Source: Desulfovibrio sp. (GTDB taxonomy: Bacteria; Desulfobacterota; Desulfovibrionia; Desulfovibrionales; Desulfovibrionaceae). From it: a stretch of 64,000 bases of DNA. Made by a program: the position numbers and the translations under genes. Below the pieces are notes generated by a model, which was not told the origin of the DNA, made no database searches, and worked only from the letters and a program-made list of their open reading frames with translations. How positions within the stretch are numbered: position 1 is the stretch's first letter; each line of letters opens with the position of its first letter. The stretch covers positions 350,448 through 414,447 of the forward strand of contig NZ_WASP01000006.1 in the NCBI RefSeq assembly GCF_009712225.1, written 5' to 3'. This document shows, one piece after another, positions 43,574 to 52,455 of this stretch.

Positions 43574-45461
43574 GGTTTGCCTCCTCTGCTGTTTTTCTTC
43601 TGCGCAAGGCCAAGAGGGGGAATATGCAGATGAGGATGCTGCCAATCCAAACCCAGTTGATAAGTGGGTGAACACTTACTCGCAGCGGTTGCAGCAGCCC
43701 GCTGTCGATGTCATGAATAGTCGCGTACACCTCTGTACCAAGGCTAAACAGTGTGGAGACCTCACTGTTCGGGTGATTAAAGTTCTTATACATCCGCTGT
43801 TGCGGATACAGTGTACCCACAGGCGCACCGTCTTTTTTGACATCAATGGCAGCTTCGGCAACAGTCATCATTTCATTGCTAAAACTACGCAAGCCCGTGT
43901 AAGTAAACGTGTATCCACTGGCGGAGAAACTTTCATTCAGGGCCAGCTGGCGTTCCCAGCTTTGCTGAAATGGACCGGATACCGCCACACCCAGAACCAT
44001 AAGGGCAAAAGCCAAGTGTGCGCCCTGAGCCGCAAAAAATGAGGGGCTCCACGCAGCCCGCCCTTTTACAACTATCAGGCTTGTGGTTGTAACTACTATT
44101 GAAGCTGCGGAAGCTATGCCAACAATGCTGAGCATTGGTCCCTTTATTGTTGCCACGCCAATGGCGATGCCACCAACCCATGCCAGAACTGTTGCTGCGG
44201 CAAAGTAGGGATTCCACACACCGCCTTTCCATCCAAGCCACGGAGCTACGGCCAGCAACACAGCCATAATGACGAACAGAGGCAGGCAGACCACGTTGTA
44301 GAATCCCTGCGAAACAACCATGGGCTTTGTTTCCCAAAACTGGCTGAAGACTGGCCAGATGGTTCCAAGCACAACAACCAGTCCAAGAACGAGCAGTAGC
44401 CATATGAGCATTATTGTCATGCCTGTGCGACTTGCCAGCGAGGGGAGTTCCTCGGAGCCAGAGCGGGCCATGACCACAATAGCTACAACACTTAGCAGCG
44501 AGAAAATTATTATGCCAAGCAGCAGCGGTGCTCCAACCGCACCCTGGCCAAATGCATGCAGCGATTGCACAACGCCGCTACGCACAAGGTATGTGGCAAA
44601 AATGCACAAAACAAATGTAATACACGCAAGAAAGACTGTCGTGCGCGACAAATAGCCAAAGCGCCGTTCTACTATGCGGGCATGGAGCAGGCCTGTTGCT
44701 GTGAACCAAGGAATAAGTGAGGCATTTTCAACTGGGTCCCATGCCCAATAGCCGCCCCAGCCAAGCTCCATGTACGCCCACCAACCACCGAGCAGTATGC
44801 CCGCTGTCAATGTTGCCCACGAGGCAATAATCCAGTTATGCGCGGGGGCATGCCACGCAGTGCATTCGCCAGCGGCTACTGCTCCAAGTGCCAGGCATAC
44901 CGGAACTGTAAACCCTGCGTAGCCCAGAAATAGCAGCGGGGGATGCAGCACCATGCCTATATTGCGAAGCAGGGGGTTGAGCCCTTGCCCGTCAGACAAT
45001 ATCATGCCCTGCCCGACAAAAGGGTTGCTCATTTTTGCCAGCAAAAGCAGAAAAAATGCCTGGATAAACATGTAGAAAAGCCAGAAATAGAGCTTATGCC
45101 GACTAGATATTTTTTTGTAGGTGGGTGACTTTATGGCAATGCACCCAAAACACACCACCAAGGTTGCCCAAAACAGCAAAGAACCTTCCTGTCCTGCCCA
45201 AACTGCCGCAATTGTGTAGAAGAGAGGAAGAGAATTATCTGTGTATCTGGCTACATATAAAAGTGAATAATCGCGGGCTAGCAATGCATAAAGCAAAATT
45301 ACAAATGCTATTGCAATAAATCCAAATGAGCAAAATTGTAATTTTTCCAAGATATCAATTCGATCACTGCGTCCACTCCATGCCCCATAGCAGGCTATTG
45401 CGGCTCCTGCCAAACAAGCTGTCAATGTCAGCAGCAGTGCTCCATGCGCTGTAAAAATCAT
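43563..45461 (-). CDS. ccmF: Cytochrome c-type biogenesis protein CcmF (heme lyase subunit)
   Basis: Large membrane protein that attaches heme to periplasmic apocytochromes c. The 632-residue product is typical in length, has about 15 hydrophobic segments and the tryptophan-rich WWD motif GWGGYWAWDPVENASLIPW near residue 230-248, with conserved His in VLHPPLLFLGY and LLHARIVERRFGYL. GGAGGTGG immediately precedes the ATG. Other ccm genes (A, B, C, D, E) are not in the window, so the system is split or the rest lies elsewhere. Confidence 0.95.
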   Translation of the reverse strand: MIFTAHGALLLTLTACLAGAAIACYGAWSGRSDRIDILEKLQFCSFGFIAIAFVILLYALLARDYSLLYVARYTDNSLPLFYTIAAVWAGQEGSLLFWATLVVCFGCIAIKSPTYKKISSRHKLYFWLFYMFIQAFFLLLLAKMSNPFVGQGMILSDGQGLNPLLRNIGMVLHPPLLFLGYAGFTVPVCLALGAVAAGECTAWHAPAHNWIIASWATLTAGILLGGWWAYMELGWGGYWAWDPVENASLIPWFTATGLLHARIVERRFGYLSRTTVFLACITFVLCIFATYLVRSGVVQSLHAFGQGAVGAPLLLGIIIFSLLSVVAIVVMARSGSEELPSLASRTGMTIMLIWLLLVLGLVVVLGTIWPVFSQFWETKPMVVSQGFYNVVCLPLFVIMAVLLAVAPWLGWKGGVWNPYFAAATVLAWVGGIAIGVATIKGPMLSIVGIASAASIVVTTTSLIVVKGRAAWSPSFFAAQGAHLAFALMVLGVAVSGPFQQSWERQLALNESFSASGYTFTYTGLRSFSNEMMTVAEAAIDVKKDGAPVGTLYPQQRMYKNFNHPNSEVSTLFSLGTEVYATIHDIDSGLLQPLRVSVHPLINWVWIGSILICIFPLLALRRRKTAEEANHVR

Positions 45462-45516
45462 GCCACCTCCTGAAGTTACTTGACCCTATTCTGTCTTCTA
45501 GCCTGTCAAAGTTTTT

Positions 45517-46158
45517 TTAAAATCCCCATCCACTGGGGGCTACGGCAGGCGGAATATTTGTTTCAGTTTTCTCTTTGATTGCGGCGGCCACATCAGCCGG
45601 GATGCCAAGCTGCGTGGCAAGCGCGTCGAGATAGCTGCTTTCCATGAAGTGATCGATTTCAATTACAGAGCAGCTGAGCAAAAAGATTTCTGCGGCTTCG
45701 TCCTGCGAGGTGACACCGGCAGCAATAACCTTGGGATCGAGCGGTTGCGCCAGAGCGGTATTGATTATTTCCTCTGCGGCAGGGCCAAGTTGCAGTTGCT
45801 CAACATGTGCGCGGATCACTGCTTCTTCTTTTTTATCAATAATTCCATCGCTTTTTGCGGCAAAAACCATTGCCGTTATAAGACGTGCCATTCTTGGGTC
45901 GGGAAAAGCAGGAATTTGCTGCGCCGTTGCATCCTGGGGCTGAACGGTGCGGGCGCTGTACTTGTTCCATAAAACGCTAGCCAAGGCAGCACCACCGCCA
46001 ACAAGTAGTACATTGCCCACCATCTTTTGGCCGCTCTTGCCTGTCAGCAGCGCTCCAACAATGCCGCCAAAGGCTGCGGGGGCTATGGCGCCAGCATTGA
46101 TGCCTGTTTTGTTGTTAACCTCGTCAAGTACCGATTGTATCTTTTGCATCCACTGCAT
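45517..46158 (-). CDS. TerB-like DUF533 family protein
   Basis: The 213-residue product has a Gly-rich hydrophobic stretch (GAIAPAAFGGIVGALLTG and VGNVLLVGGGAALASVLW, residues 22-65), then a helical TerB-type domain (ARLITAMVFAAKSDGIIDKKEEAVI, DHFMESSYLDALATQLGI). The acidic helix pair resembles the metal-binding TerB fold. ATG 46158 follows GAGGT. DUF533 members (E. coli YebE) have no settled function. It lies 55 bases upstream of ccmF on the same strand; a link is not evident. Confidence 0.82.
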   Translation of the reverse strand: MQWMQKIQSVLDEVNNKTGINAGAIAPAAFGGIVGALLTGKSGQKMVGNVLLVGGGAALASVLWNKYSARTVQPQDATAQQIPAFPDPRMARLITAMVFAAKSDGIIDKKEEAVIRAHVEQLQLGPAAEEIINTALAQPLDPKVIAAGVTSQDEAAEIFLLSCSVIEIDHFMESSYLDALATQLGIPADVAAAIKEKTETNIPPAVAPSGWGF

Positions 46159-46318
46159 ATGTGTAACCTCTGTATATTGTTTGCAGGCAGCTGGTAATTT
46201 GCACTGCCTCAGCGCTCTGGTGTGATCAAGTTTTCCACTGCGGTGTGGTGATAAACATATTCGTTTAGTATGCTTTTTGAGCATGCGCCTTGCCCTAAGC
46301 TGCAAGGTGAAATGCCTG

Positions 46319-48295
46319 CTAGGGTGTGCCGCTGTTTCCTGTTTTTGCGAGCGCCTTGAGTTCTCTGGCCATTGCGGCTAGCGCGGCTGATGATTCCTTG
46401 GATGCTTCAACGCCAGCAGCTGTTTCGCGAGAAATGGCATCTACCTCATTTATGCTGACTTCTATGGCGGCATTGGCGGCAAATTGTTCCTTGGCGGCAT
46501 CCGCAATGCGTTCGATCTGGCGGGATGTTTCTTCAACAAGGGGGACAATGCTGTTCAATGCCTGGCCAGAGAGAGCGGCCAGGTCTGCCGCATGGGAAAC
46601 CGCCTGTGCAGCCTGTTCCATGTCTGCAATATTGCTTGAAACGCCTGATTGTATCCGGTCAACAGCCTCGCCCACTTCCTTTGTTGCCAGCATGGTTTTT
46701 TCGGCGAGTTTGCGTACTTCATCGGCAACAACGGCAAATCCTCGTCCGGCATCGCCAGCCCTTGCGGCCTCTATGGCCGCATTGAGGGCAAGAAGATTCG
46801 TCTGATCTGCAATATCGGTTATCACGCCCATTATCTGGCCGATGGCTTCGGCCTGCCCCCCAAGGCCAGAGAGGCTTTGCTTGAGATTTTCAGATTGCTG
46901 TTGCACAACGCCGATTGCCGCCACTGAATCGAGTACAATGGTTGCGCCATGCCGGGCTTTTTCTTTGGCATCGCCAGCCAGACGCGAAGCATTTGTTGCA
47001 TTGGCGGCCACTTCTTCCACGCTGGATGAAATGCAGCTAATGGAGTTGGCAGCCTCTGTTACACGCTGACTTTGAATGGCCGAGCCGCTTGCGGCCTGTT
47101 CCATCTGGCTGGCGATACTCTCTGTGGCTTCAGAAATTTTGCTGGCCGCGCTATCAAGGGACGCATTTACGCGTTCGATTTGCGCAAGGTGCGCCGCAGT
47201 CTCGCGCTCTTTACAGGCAACCACAGTAATATCGCGTGCCACTTCAAGATATCCAAGGAGGTTGCCTTCAGGGTTGGCAACGGCAATGGCATTTGGCTGT
47301 AAAAACAGCGAGTCAGTTTTCGTTGGGTATTCAATAAGCTCCATCTGCCTGCCCCATTGCTGTGCGGGGCGCAGTTCTGTGCCGCACAGTGCTGGTTTTA
47401 TCACTGTGGTGCAGCGTTGGCCGATCATTTGCTCTTTTGGCATGCCAGCAAGTTGTTCCGCCGCTGTGTTTGAAAGAATGATTATGTCTTCCTTGTCAGT
47501 CATAAATATGGGATCTGGAACAGCGCTCAGCACGGCTTCGTTCAAAGCCAGGCTGCCGGCAATACGATCAAGCAGGTGGTCAATGGCCCGCGAGAGATCG
47601 CCGATTTCGTCGGTTTCTTTTCTGTTCATGCGCAGATGCAGAGCGCCGTTGGCAATGTTGCTGGCCATTGCAGATATCTCTGTTATCGGGCGCGTCACAC
47701 AGCGCCGGATGAAATAGGCTATGGCAACACACAACAGCAGTGTGAGCGCGCACGTTGCCACCATGGTCCAGCGCATAACGTCCACAAGGTTGTCTGCTGT
47801 TTCGGCGGTTGCCTGCGCAAGCCCCATCTGGGTTGTTTTGAGGGCTTCAATACTCTTTTCGAGCGATTCCTTTGACGGCTCGCTAACTGCTATGTCCTGG
47901 CTTGCTGCGGCTACAAACGCCCTGTAGTCATCTTCGATACGTTTCAGTTCTCCAAGGGCAGATGTCTTGTTTTCTTGCCTGAACATTTCGGCAATTTGGG
48001 CTGAGCTTGAAAAAAAGCTCTCAGTAACTTTGCGCAACTCATCACTTTTTGTGGAATTGCCCTGTGTGCTCGATTGGGAATTTGACAGCAAATACTGAGC
48101 GCGAAGCACATTGTCTCCCATTTTGTCTGCATTAATTGCATTTGGGAGCAACTCGTCAACAAAATGCATGACTGATTTGTCTATTTTTGCAAGAAATATA
48201 ACTCCAAAAAGACTGTTAAGCATAAAGATAACCGCCATAATACAAAATACAGACATTATCTTGGTGCTAATTCTCCAGCCATTTACGGTTTCCAT
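46319..48295 (-). CDS. Methyl-accepting chemotaxis protein with periplasmic four-helix domain, HAMP and PAS
   Basis: The 658-residue receptor has a first membrane helix (about 14-36), a helical periplasmic domain, a second helix ([20 protein letters not shown], near 180-200), HAMP, a PAS domain ([23 protein letters not shown], about 255-360) and a signalling domain with the same tip [20 protein letters not shown] as the other receptor. Both signal domains share long identical stretches, so they likely feed one CheA pathway. A sigma-54 promoter candidate and a shared 13-mer lie upstream. Confidence 0.92.
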   Translation of the reverse strand: METVNGWRISTKIMSVFCIMAVIFMLNSLFGVIFLAKIDKSVMHFVDELLPNAINADKMGDNVLRAQYLLSNSQSSTQGNSTKSDELRKVTESFFSSSAQIAEMFRQENKTSALGELKRIEDDYRAFVAAASQDIAVSEPSKESLEKSIEALKTTQMGLAQATAETADNLVDVMRWTMVATCALTLLLCVAIAYFIRRCVTRPITEISAMASNIANGALHLRMNRKETDEIGDLSRAIDHLLDRIAGSLALNEAVLSAVPDPIFMTDKEDIIILSNTAAEQLAGMPKEQMIGQRCTTVIKPALCGTELRPAQQWGRQMELIEYPTKTDSLFLQPNAIAVANPEGNLLGYLEVARDITVVACKERETAAHLAQIERVNASLDSAASKISEATESIASQMEQAASGSAIQSQRVTEAANSISCISSSVEEVAANATNASRLAGDAKEKARHGATIVLDSVAAIGVVQQQSENLKQSLSGLGGQAEAIGQIMGVITDIADQTNLLALNAAIEAARAGDAGRGFAVVADEVRKLAEKTMLATKEVGEAVDRIQSGVSSNIADMEQAAQAVSHAADLAALSGQALNSIVPLVEETSRQIERIADAAKEQFAANAAIEVSINEVDAISRETAAGVEASKESSAALAAMARELKALAKTGNSGTP

Positions 48296-48405
48296 GGTGC
48301 ATCCGGTTTTTATGGTCGTATGATACTCAATCTACAGTAGGTCCAATTGTAACAGCGCGGGCTAGAGCAACGGTGCCCTTAACACTTATACTGTTTGCGG
48401 TAAGA

Positions 48406-48420
48406 GCAACCGTCATGCCA
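48406..48420 (-). promoter_or_regulatory. Sigma-54 promoter candidate for the PAS chemoreceptor
   Basis: On the minus strand TGGCAT-GACGG-TTGC, nine of ten key positions of TGGCAC-N5-TTGC, with exact spacing, about 110 bases upstream of the start codon. Besides this site, the shared 13-mer and the terminator at 48638, nothing was seen in 48296-48713. Confidence 0.6.
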
Positions 48421-48490
48421 AATTGAATTTAATGCCTAACTTGCTAAAATTAAAAAATAAATATTTGATTGTGTGGGTATTTTAAACTCT

Positions 48491-48503
48491 GAGGGGTGCT
48501 GTA
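48491..48503 (-). repeat. 13-bp sequence shared upstream of both chemoreceptor genes, copy 2
   Basis: Identical to 18520-18532 (GAGGGGTGCTGTA on plus), 196 bases upstream of this chemoreceptor start and 71 bases beyond the sigma-54 promoter, where an activator could bind. Confidence 0.4.
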
Positions 48504-48637
48504 TGAGTAAAATTTATCCACATGCATGCTAGCGGCGGATATTATTTACTCAGGGCAAGGGTGAGATGCCCTCTAAAAAAAGCGTATATAAATCGAATGC
48601 AGGATTGTTCTGTCGCTGCTTTATGCACCAGCTACTA

Positions 48638-48672
48638 ACAAAAACACCGCGCTGCCTGCGCGGTGTTTTTGT
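48638..48672 (-). terminator. Terminator of the kinase-phosphatase operon
   Basis: 15-bp arms ACAAAAACACCGCGC / GCGCGGTGTTTTTGT, 5-base loop; minus-strand tail GTTTTTGT. Lies 42 bases after the PP2C gene. Confidence 0.8.
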
Positions 48673-48713
48673 GTGATATCCTACAAATCTCTATATATAT
48701 CAGGTGAAAACAA

Positions 48714-49430
48714 CTATGTGTAGGATGCAACAATAATTGTAATATTGTCCTTTCCTCCACAGTTTAAGGCCGAGTAGAGCAGTTTATTGATTTTTTCCTG
48801 AAGGTCAGATTCTTCAAGGAGTATCTTTTCTATAGTAGAAAAAGGTACCTCATCGTACAGGCCATCAGTACATAACAGCAGTATATCGCCCTGATCTAGT
48901 GCTGCGGCTCCATAATCTGGGTCAATTTCGGGACAACCCAAAGACTGGTCAAGTATATTGCGGAAAGGATGGCGTTTGGCTTCGGCAATTGTCATATCGC
49001 CATCGCGCACCATGCTTTCCACAAAACGGTGATCTGTTGTCAGCAGATAGAGTTTGTTTTTATGATAGCGGTACAGTCGGCTATCACCCACGTGGGCCCA
49101 GTTGACGACACCCTTATGAACAAGACAAAGCGTCATGGTTGTGCCCATGCCGTCATTGCCCGAATGTGATCGTCCATAGCGAAGAATAGCATTATGCGCT
49201 TTAAGCATGAGTGCTTTGAGTTTTTGCTGAGGGGGGGCTGCCAGGTTCTGCATTTCATGCAGACATTCCACGGCAATACTTGCTGCTTTTTCTCCCTGCG
49301 GGGCTCCACCCATGCCATCGGCAACAGCCAGCAAAAGTTCACCATCCGTCAGGCTGGAAACAAAGAGCCTGTCTTCATTTCGCTTGCGCAAATTTCCAGT
49401 GTGGCTAGCGCTTGCAATCTGCATGCTCAT
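48714..49430 (-). CDS. PP2C-family serine/threonine phosphatase
   Basis: The 238-residue cytoplasmic metal-dependent phosphatase has all key motifs: NEDR, VADGMGG, AHVGDSRLY, TDHRFVE, CTDGLYDEV and GGKDNITII. Length fits the minimal bacterial PP2C (Stp/PrpC type). It overlaps the upstream kinase gene by 4 bases, so the pair is co-translated and presumably acts on the same targets. No type VI secretion or other partner genes are nearby. Confidence 0.94.
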   Translation of the reverse strand: MSMQIASASHTGNLRKRNEDRLFVSSLTDGELLLAVADGMGGAPQGEKAASIAVECLHEMQNLAAPPQQKLKALMLKAHNAILRYGRSHSGNDGMGTTMTLCLVHKGVVNWAHVGDSRLYRYHKNKLYLLTTDHRFVESMVRDGDMTIAEAKRHPFRNILDQSLGCPEIDPDYGAAALDQGDILLLCTDGLYDEVPFSTIEKILLEESDLQEKINKLLYSALNCGGKDNITIIVASYT

Positions 49431-51232
49431 GGCCGTACTTCCAGTTGGGCGAGGGGGCGCACGGTTCTAAACCCCAGATCTGGCAATGATTCCCATTTTT
49501 GCCTGACTATGGGGCACATCGGCGCACCGGCTTGCGGAGAAGCCAAGGAAAAAAACTTCATCATGGGTTGCCCCTGTTCATACCCCCATTCGGCAAAACC
49601 ATTCGTAAGGCCAGCCATCTGCCCAGCTTTCATTGCCAAACTCCATTGTGCCGGAGTTGGTAAATCTCGATTGTAATAGTGAGCATAAGCCAGTGCCCCC
49701 TCTGCGGTAACCCTGACAACTGGCCGCTCACCATATTGCGGGTCAGATACTATAAATTTACCCTGCTGGTAGAGTATGGGCGTGTAGCCTTCCCTGGCTT
49801 CCCCAAGGAGTACCAGCACGGTGTCCTGAAAATATACGGCGCTGTCTCTGACCGAAATCTGGCTGACAATGTCGTTCAAAAAAGAAATATAACGGATATT
49901 GGAAACGGGATTTGTCTCTATATAATAAGCAGGAATTGTCTCTTTTCGAAGCTCCTGGCGTGTGTGATCTGGCTGCCATTCCGTCTCGCCGCCAGCAACC
50001 ATCTGCAACCGGGCTCCGTCAATTTCGGTCAGGGTGCTGGCCACTAGATGCGTCTTCTGGTCTTTGGCTGTACCCACATAGGGCATGCTGCCCTTGCTTT
50101 CAGCATCGCTGATAATAGAGGACTGTGCGGGGGTAGCATTCGGGTGCGGATGTCTGCCGCTCAATGATGATGGCGGCCCATAAAAGTGGTAAATTGTAAG
50201 CAGTGTAACAGGGATAAGGATTGCGATGACTGTAATGTAAAAACGCTTTCTGATGCGAATAAAGCGTTCTGACCGTTGTTGAGCTTTTTCGTCCAGCGCG
50301 GCGATTGCCAGTGAGTGCAGGCTGGTACGCAATTCGTGCACATTGGGGGTACGCTTTTGCGGTTCTTCTGCTGTGGCCTGCCGGATAATGACATCAAGTT
50401 GCGAAAAAAATACGGCGGCTGCATCTGTGCTTTGGGGTGGGACAAGTCCAACCTGCTTGAAGATATTCTTTTTGGTGTTGGTTATTTTACCAGTAATGGC
50501 CTCATACAGTATCCTGCCCAAAGAATACACATCTGCCCGCGCGTCAACAGAAGCGCCATCTTCAAATTGCTCCTTGGGCATATAGAAAATTGTTCCAAGG
50601 ACGTCATACGACTGCGTTAATCCCTGTTTTTGCGGCATTTGTGCCAATCCAAAATCTGCAACCTTGGGGATAGCACCGTCCATAAGAATGTTTTCAGGTT
50701 TGATATCCCTATGCACGATGCCTGATTTATGTACTGACTCAATTCCTTCAAGGACTGGCAAAAAATAGTCTGTAATCCATCTGGCAACTGCCTGACGGCT
50801 GTAGCCAATTCCTTCAATGGGCATTACTGAACGCAACGTAGAGTTCGGCAGGTATTCCATAACAATGTATTCAATTTTTTTGCCTTCTACGTCCGCAATA
50901 TCATAATCAAAAACCTGCAAAACATTGGGATGACGGATCTGGGCCATCGCCTGAACTTCGCGCCGGAACCGTTCTTCCTCCAGAGCCTGGTCGCCCTCTT
51001 GGTCATCCAAAAAGTCAGGCGAGATAACTTTTAATGCGACATTGCGTTCAAGGTTTTTTTGATGCGCTCTGTATACATCTCCTTTTCCACCTGAAGCAAT
51101 GTGCTCAATAATTTCCCATTTTCCATTAAGAACCAACCCAGAAGGAAGGGGGCAGCGCGGTTTTCGTGACGCGTCGGTGGATGACGAGCCTGTGTGCAGC
51201 GTCATTGAGGTATATTCGTTAGTTACAGTCAT
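49427..51232 (-). CDS. Serine/threonine protein kinase with C-terminal sulfatase-modifying-factor-like domain
   Basis: The 601-residue product has a Hanks-type kinase domain (about 30-300): ASGGKGDVYRAH, ALKVI, HRDIKPENIL, DFGLAQ and an APE-equivalent. A single membrane helix follows near 325-345 (FYITVIAILIPVTLLTIYHF), then a periplasmic domain with the FGE-sulfatase pattern (PVVRVTAEGALAYAHYY, RDLPTPAQWSLA, GFRTVRP). The catalytic cysteines of true formylglycine enzymes are absent, so this part likely binds a ligand. The first Met at 51232 has GGAG 10 bases upstream. Coupled to PP2C. Confidence 0.9.
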   Translation of the reverse strand: MTVTNEYTSMTLHTGSSSTDASRKPRCPLPSGLVLNGKWEIIEHIASGGKGDVYRAHQKNLERNVALKVISPDFLDDQEGDQALEEERFRREVQAMAQIRHPNVLQVFDYDIADVEGKKIEYIVMEYLPNSTLRSVMPIEGIGYSRQAVARWITDYFLPVLEGIESVHKSGIVHRDIKPENILMDGAIPKVADFGLAQMPQKQGLTQSYDVLGTIFYMPKEQFEDGASVDARADVYSLGRILYEAITGKITNTKKNIFKQVGLVPPQSTDAAAVFFSQLDVIIRQATAEEPQKRTPNVHELRTSLHSLAIAALDEKAQQRSERFIRIRKRFYITVIAILIPVTLLTIYHFYGPPSSLSGRHPHPNATPAQSSIISDAESKGSMPYVGTAKDQKTHLVASTLTEIDGARLQMVAGGETEWQPDHTRQELRKETIPAYYIETNPVSNIRYISFLNDIVSQISVRDSAVYFQDTVLVLLGEAREGYTPILYQQGKFIVSDPQYGERPVVRVTAEGALAYAHYYNRDLPTPAQWSLAMKAGQMAGLTNGFAEWGYEQGQPMMKFFSLASPQAGAPMCPIVRQKWESLPDLGFRTVRPLAQLEVRP

Positions 51233-51316
51233 GGGGTGATGCTCCGCGAATGAATATATTTAGGGTAGTAAAATACAATAAAGATGAATATTTAACTATA
51301 ATACCATTTATACAAA

Positions 51317-51358
51317 GTTCGTCAGCCGATATATTTTCTGCATAACCGGCTGACGAAC
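51317..51358 (-). terminator. Hairpin after the zraP-like operon
   Basis: 12-bp arms GTTCGTCAGCCG / CGGCTGACGAAC, 18-base loop, 5 bases after the stop; minus-strand tail TTTGTAT. Separates the metal locus from the kinase gene downstream. Confidence 0.6.
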
Positions 51359-51362
51359 ATAG

Positions 51363-51761
51363 TCACCAGCAATTATTCTCCAGCACAGATCCGTCATGGT
51401 GAGCAAATGTTGCGGGGTTAATGCCATTTTTTACCAATGCAGAGTTAAACTCGTCATTTATGGTAAATAATTGTGTTTTTGCTTCTGCCATCTCCTTGTA
51501 AATATTTCGCACTGTGGAAAGATTGGCTCCAGAAGTTGCATCCTGGTTATTCAATTCACTTCGCAGTTCGGCAAGCTTCTGCTCAATGGAATAAATATTT
51601 TGATTATGTGCTGCATATAAATGTTGCGCAATGACCGCTTGTTCCTGAGTGATAGCATTGTCGGCGAATTCTTGAGGCAACGCCTGTGCTGTGTTTTGGA
51701 GTATCACCAGGGCAATCAAGCCCCACAGTAGCGTTGTAGTTACAGTTGTTGATTTTGACAT
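51363..51761 (-). CDS. zraP: ZraP-like periplasmic zinc resistance-associated protein
   Basis: The 132-residue product has a signal peptide (LLWGLIALVILQNTAQALP), then a helical domain ITQEQAVIAQHLYAAHNQNIYSIEQKLAELRSELNN typical of the ZraP/Spy/CpxP family, and a C-terminal FAHHDGSVLENNCW with His and Cys that could bind metal. ATG 51761 lacks a clear ribosome site; the frame stays open upstream, overlapping the small gene at 51790. Divergent from the kinase/regulator pair, as in E. coli zraP-zraSR. Acts probably as a zinc-dependent chaperone. Confidence 0.75.
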   Translation of the reverse strand: MSKSTTVTTTLLWGLIALVILQNTAQALPQEFADNAITQEQAVIAQHLYAAHNQNIYSIEQKLAELRSELNNQDATSGANLSTVRNIYKEMAEAKTQLFTINDEFNSALVKNGINPATFAHHDGSVLENNCW

Positions 51762-51789
51762 GATGGTTGTTATTTGCCACACGATGAGC

Positions 51790-51963
51790 CTACCAGCCGC
51801 AACCACCGTGGCTGCCATGCCCACCATGCCAGGGTTGGGCAACAATATTCGTTTCGTTGGGCGTTTGTGCACGGCTACTAGTGGGCAAGAAGAGCGCAAA
51901 TAGTATTAAAAGCGAAAGAGATGCCGCCATAAAGCCAAAGATATTTGTTGATGTGGTAGACAT
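51790..51963 (-). CDS. 57-residue secreted His/Gly-rich peptide
   Basis: ATG 51963 with AAGGAG 7 bases upstream opens a 57-codon frame: signal peptide (MAASLSLLILFALFLPTSSRAQ), then a 25-residue mature peptide ending WHGGHGSHGGCGW. Four His/Cys within 13 residues suggest Zn, Ni or Cu binding. It is the middle gene of a minus-strand trio (SHOCT protein, this peptide, ZraP-like) under a sigma-54 promoter. Short enough to be missed by standard gene callers. No family recognised. Confidence 0.75.
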   Translation of the reverse strand: MSTTSTNIFGFMAASLSLLILFALFLPTSSRAQTPNETNIVAQPWHGGHGSHGGCGW

Positions 51964-51982
51964 GAATTGCTCCTTGGTGTGG

Positions 51983-52219
51983 TTAAAGGATTTTTTTCAG
52001 GACATTAAATTCTTCTATAGATATTTCTCCCTTTGCCAGCCGCGATTTTATTATCTCCATGGAGTCAAGGCGGTCGGCATTAATGCGGTTTTTCTTTTTG
52101 CAAAAGACCATTACCAACCAGGTTACGGCAGCGCCTGCTAGCATAAACATGCCACCCATGACCCACCAATTCCAATGCGCAAAATTTCCGATTTCGCAGC
52201 CCATATCTTCACGCTCCAT
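51983..52219 (-). CDS. Small membrane protein with C-terminal SHOCT domain
   Basis: The 78-residue product has one membrane helix (WWVMGGMFMLAGAAVTWLVMVFC), a basic stop-transfer KKKNR, and a C-terminal SHOCT motif (IIKSRLAKGEISIEEFNVLKKIL). SHOCT tails occur on many small membrane proteins and probably mediate oligomerisation. GAAGAG lies 5 bases before the ATG. First gene of the trio; its ATG is about 63 bases from the predicted sigma-54 transcription start. Confidence 0.8.
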   Translation of the reverse strand: MEREDMGCEIGNFAHWNWWVMGGMFMLAGAAVTWLVMVFCKKKNRINADRLDSMEIIKSRLAKGEISIEEFNVLKKIL

Positions 52220-52293
52220 AAAGACTCTTCATTACCGCTCTTGGCTGGTTTGGTATTTGCAGTATGCAGGCATATGAAGGTATTCTGGTATTG

Positions 52294-52308
52294 GCAAAGG
52301 GTGTGCCA
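52294..52308 (-). promoter_or_regulatory. Sigma-54 promoter of the SHOCT-peptide-zraP operon
   Basis: On the minus strand TGGCAC-ACCCT-TTGC matches the sigma-54 consensus at all ten positions with the exact 5-base spacer. The predicted start is near 52282. E. coli zraP is transcribed from a sigma-54 promoter activated by ZraR, so this fits the adjacent activator gene. Confidence 0.8.
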
Positions 52309-52377
52309 ATCTTGCTATGTTTGTATAACTGTATAAAAAATTTGAATATAAAATTTTATTGAACAAGGCAGTGTTCG

Positions 52378-52401
52378 CGTGATGCATAAAAAATGCTCAC
52401 G
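52378..52401. promoter_or_regulatory. Candidate upstream activator dyad 1
   Basis: Near-palindrome CGTGA-T-GCAT, A-run, ATGC-TCACG, about 108 bases upstream of the predicted sigma-54 transcription start. Probably a binding site for the NtrC-type regulator. Confidence 0.5.
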
Positions 52402-52415
52402 AAACAATATGGCGG

Positions 52416-52432
52416 CGAGTAAAAAATACTCG
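52416..52432. promoter_or_regulatory. Candidate upstream activator dyad 2
   Basis: Perfect 6-bp dyad CGAGTA-AAAAA-TACTCG, with its centre 34 bases (about three helical turns) from dyad 1, about 142 bases upstream of the sigma-54 start and 24 bases before the kinase gene. Confidence 0.55.
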
Positions 52433-52455
52433 ACCCATTCGGGAATGGTATCTTT

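Noticed and set aside
52246-52260. Possible plus-strand sigma-54 promoter for the kinase-regulator pair (TGGTTT-GGTAT-TTGC)
   Set aside because: Upstream half is poor and the presumed activator dyads would lie downstream of it; not strong enough to call.
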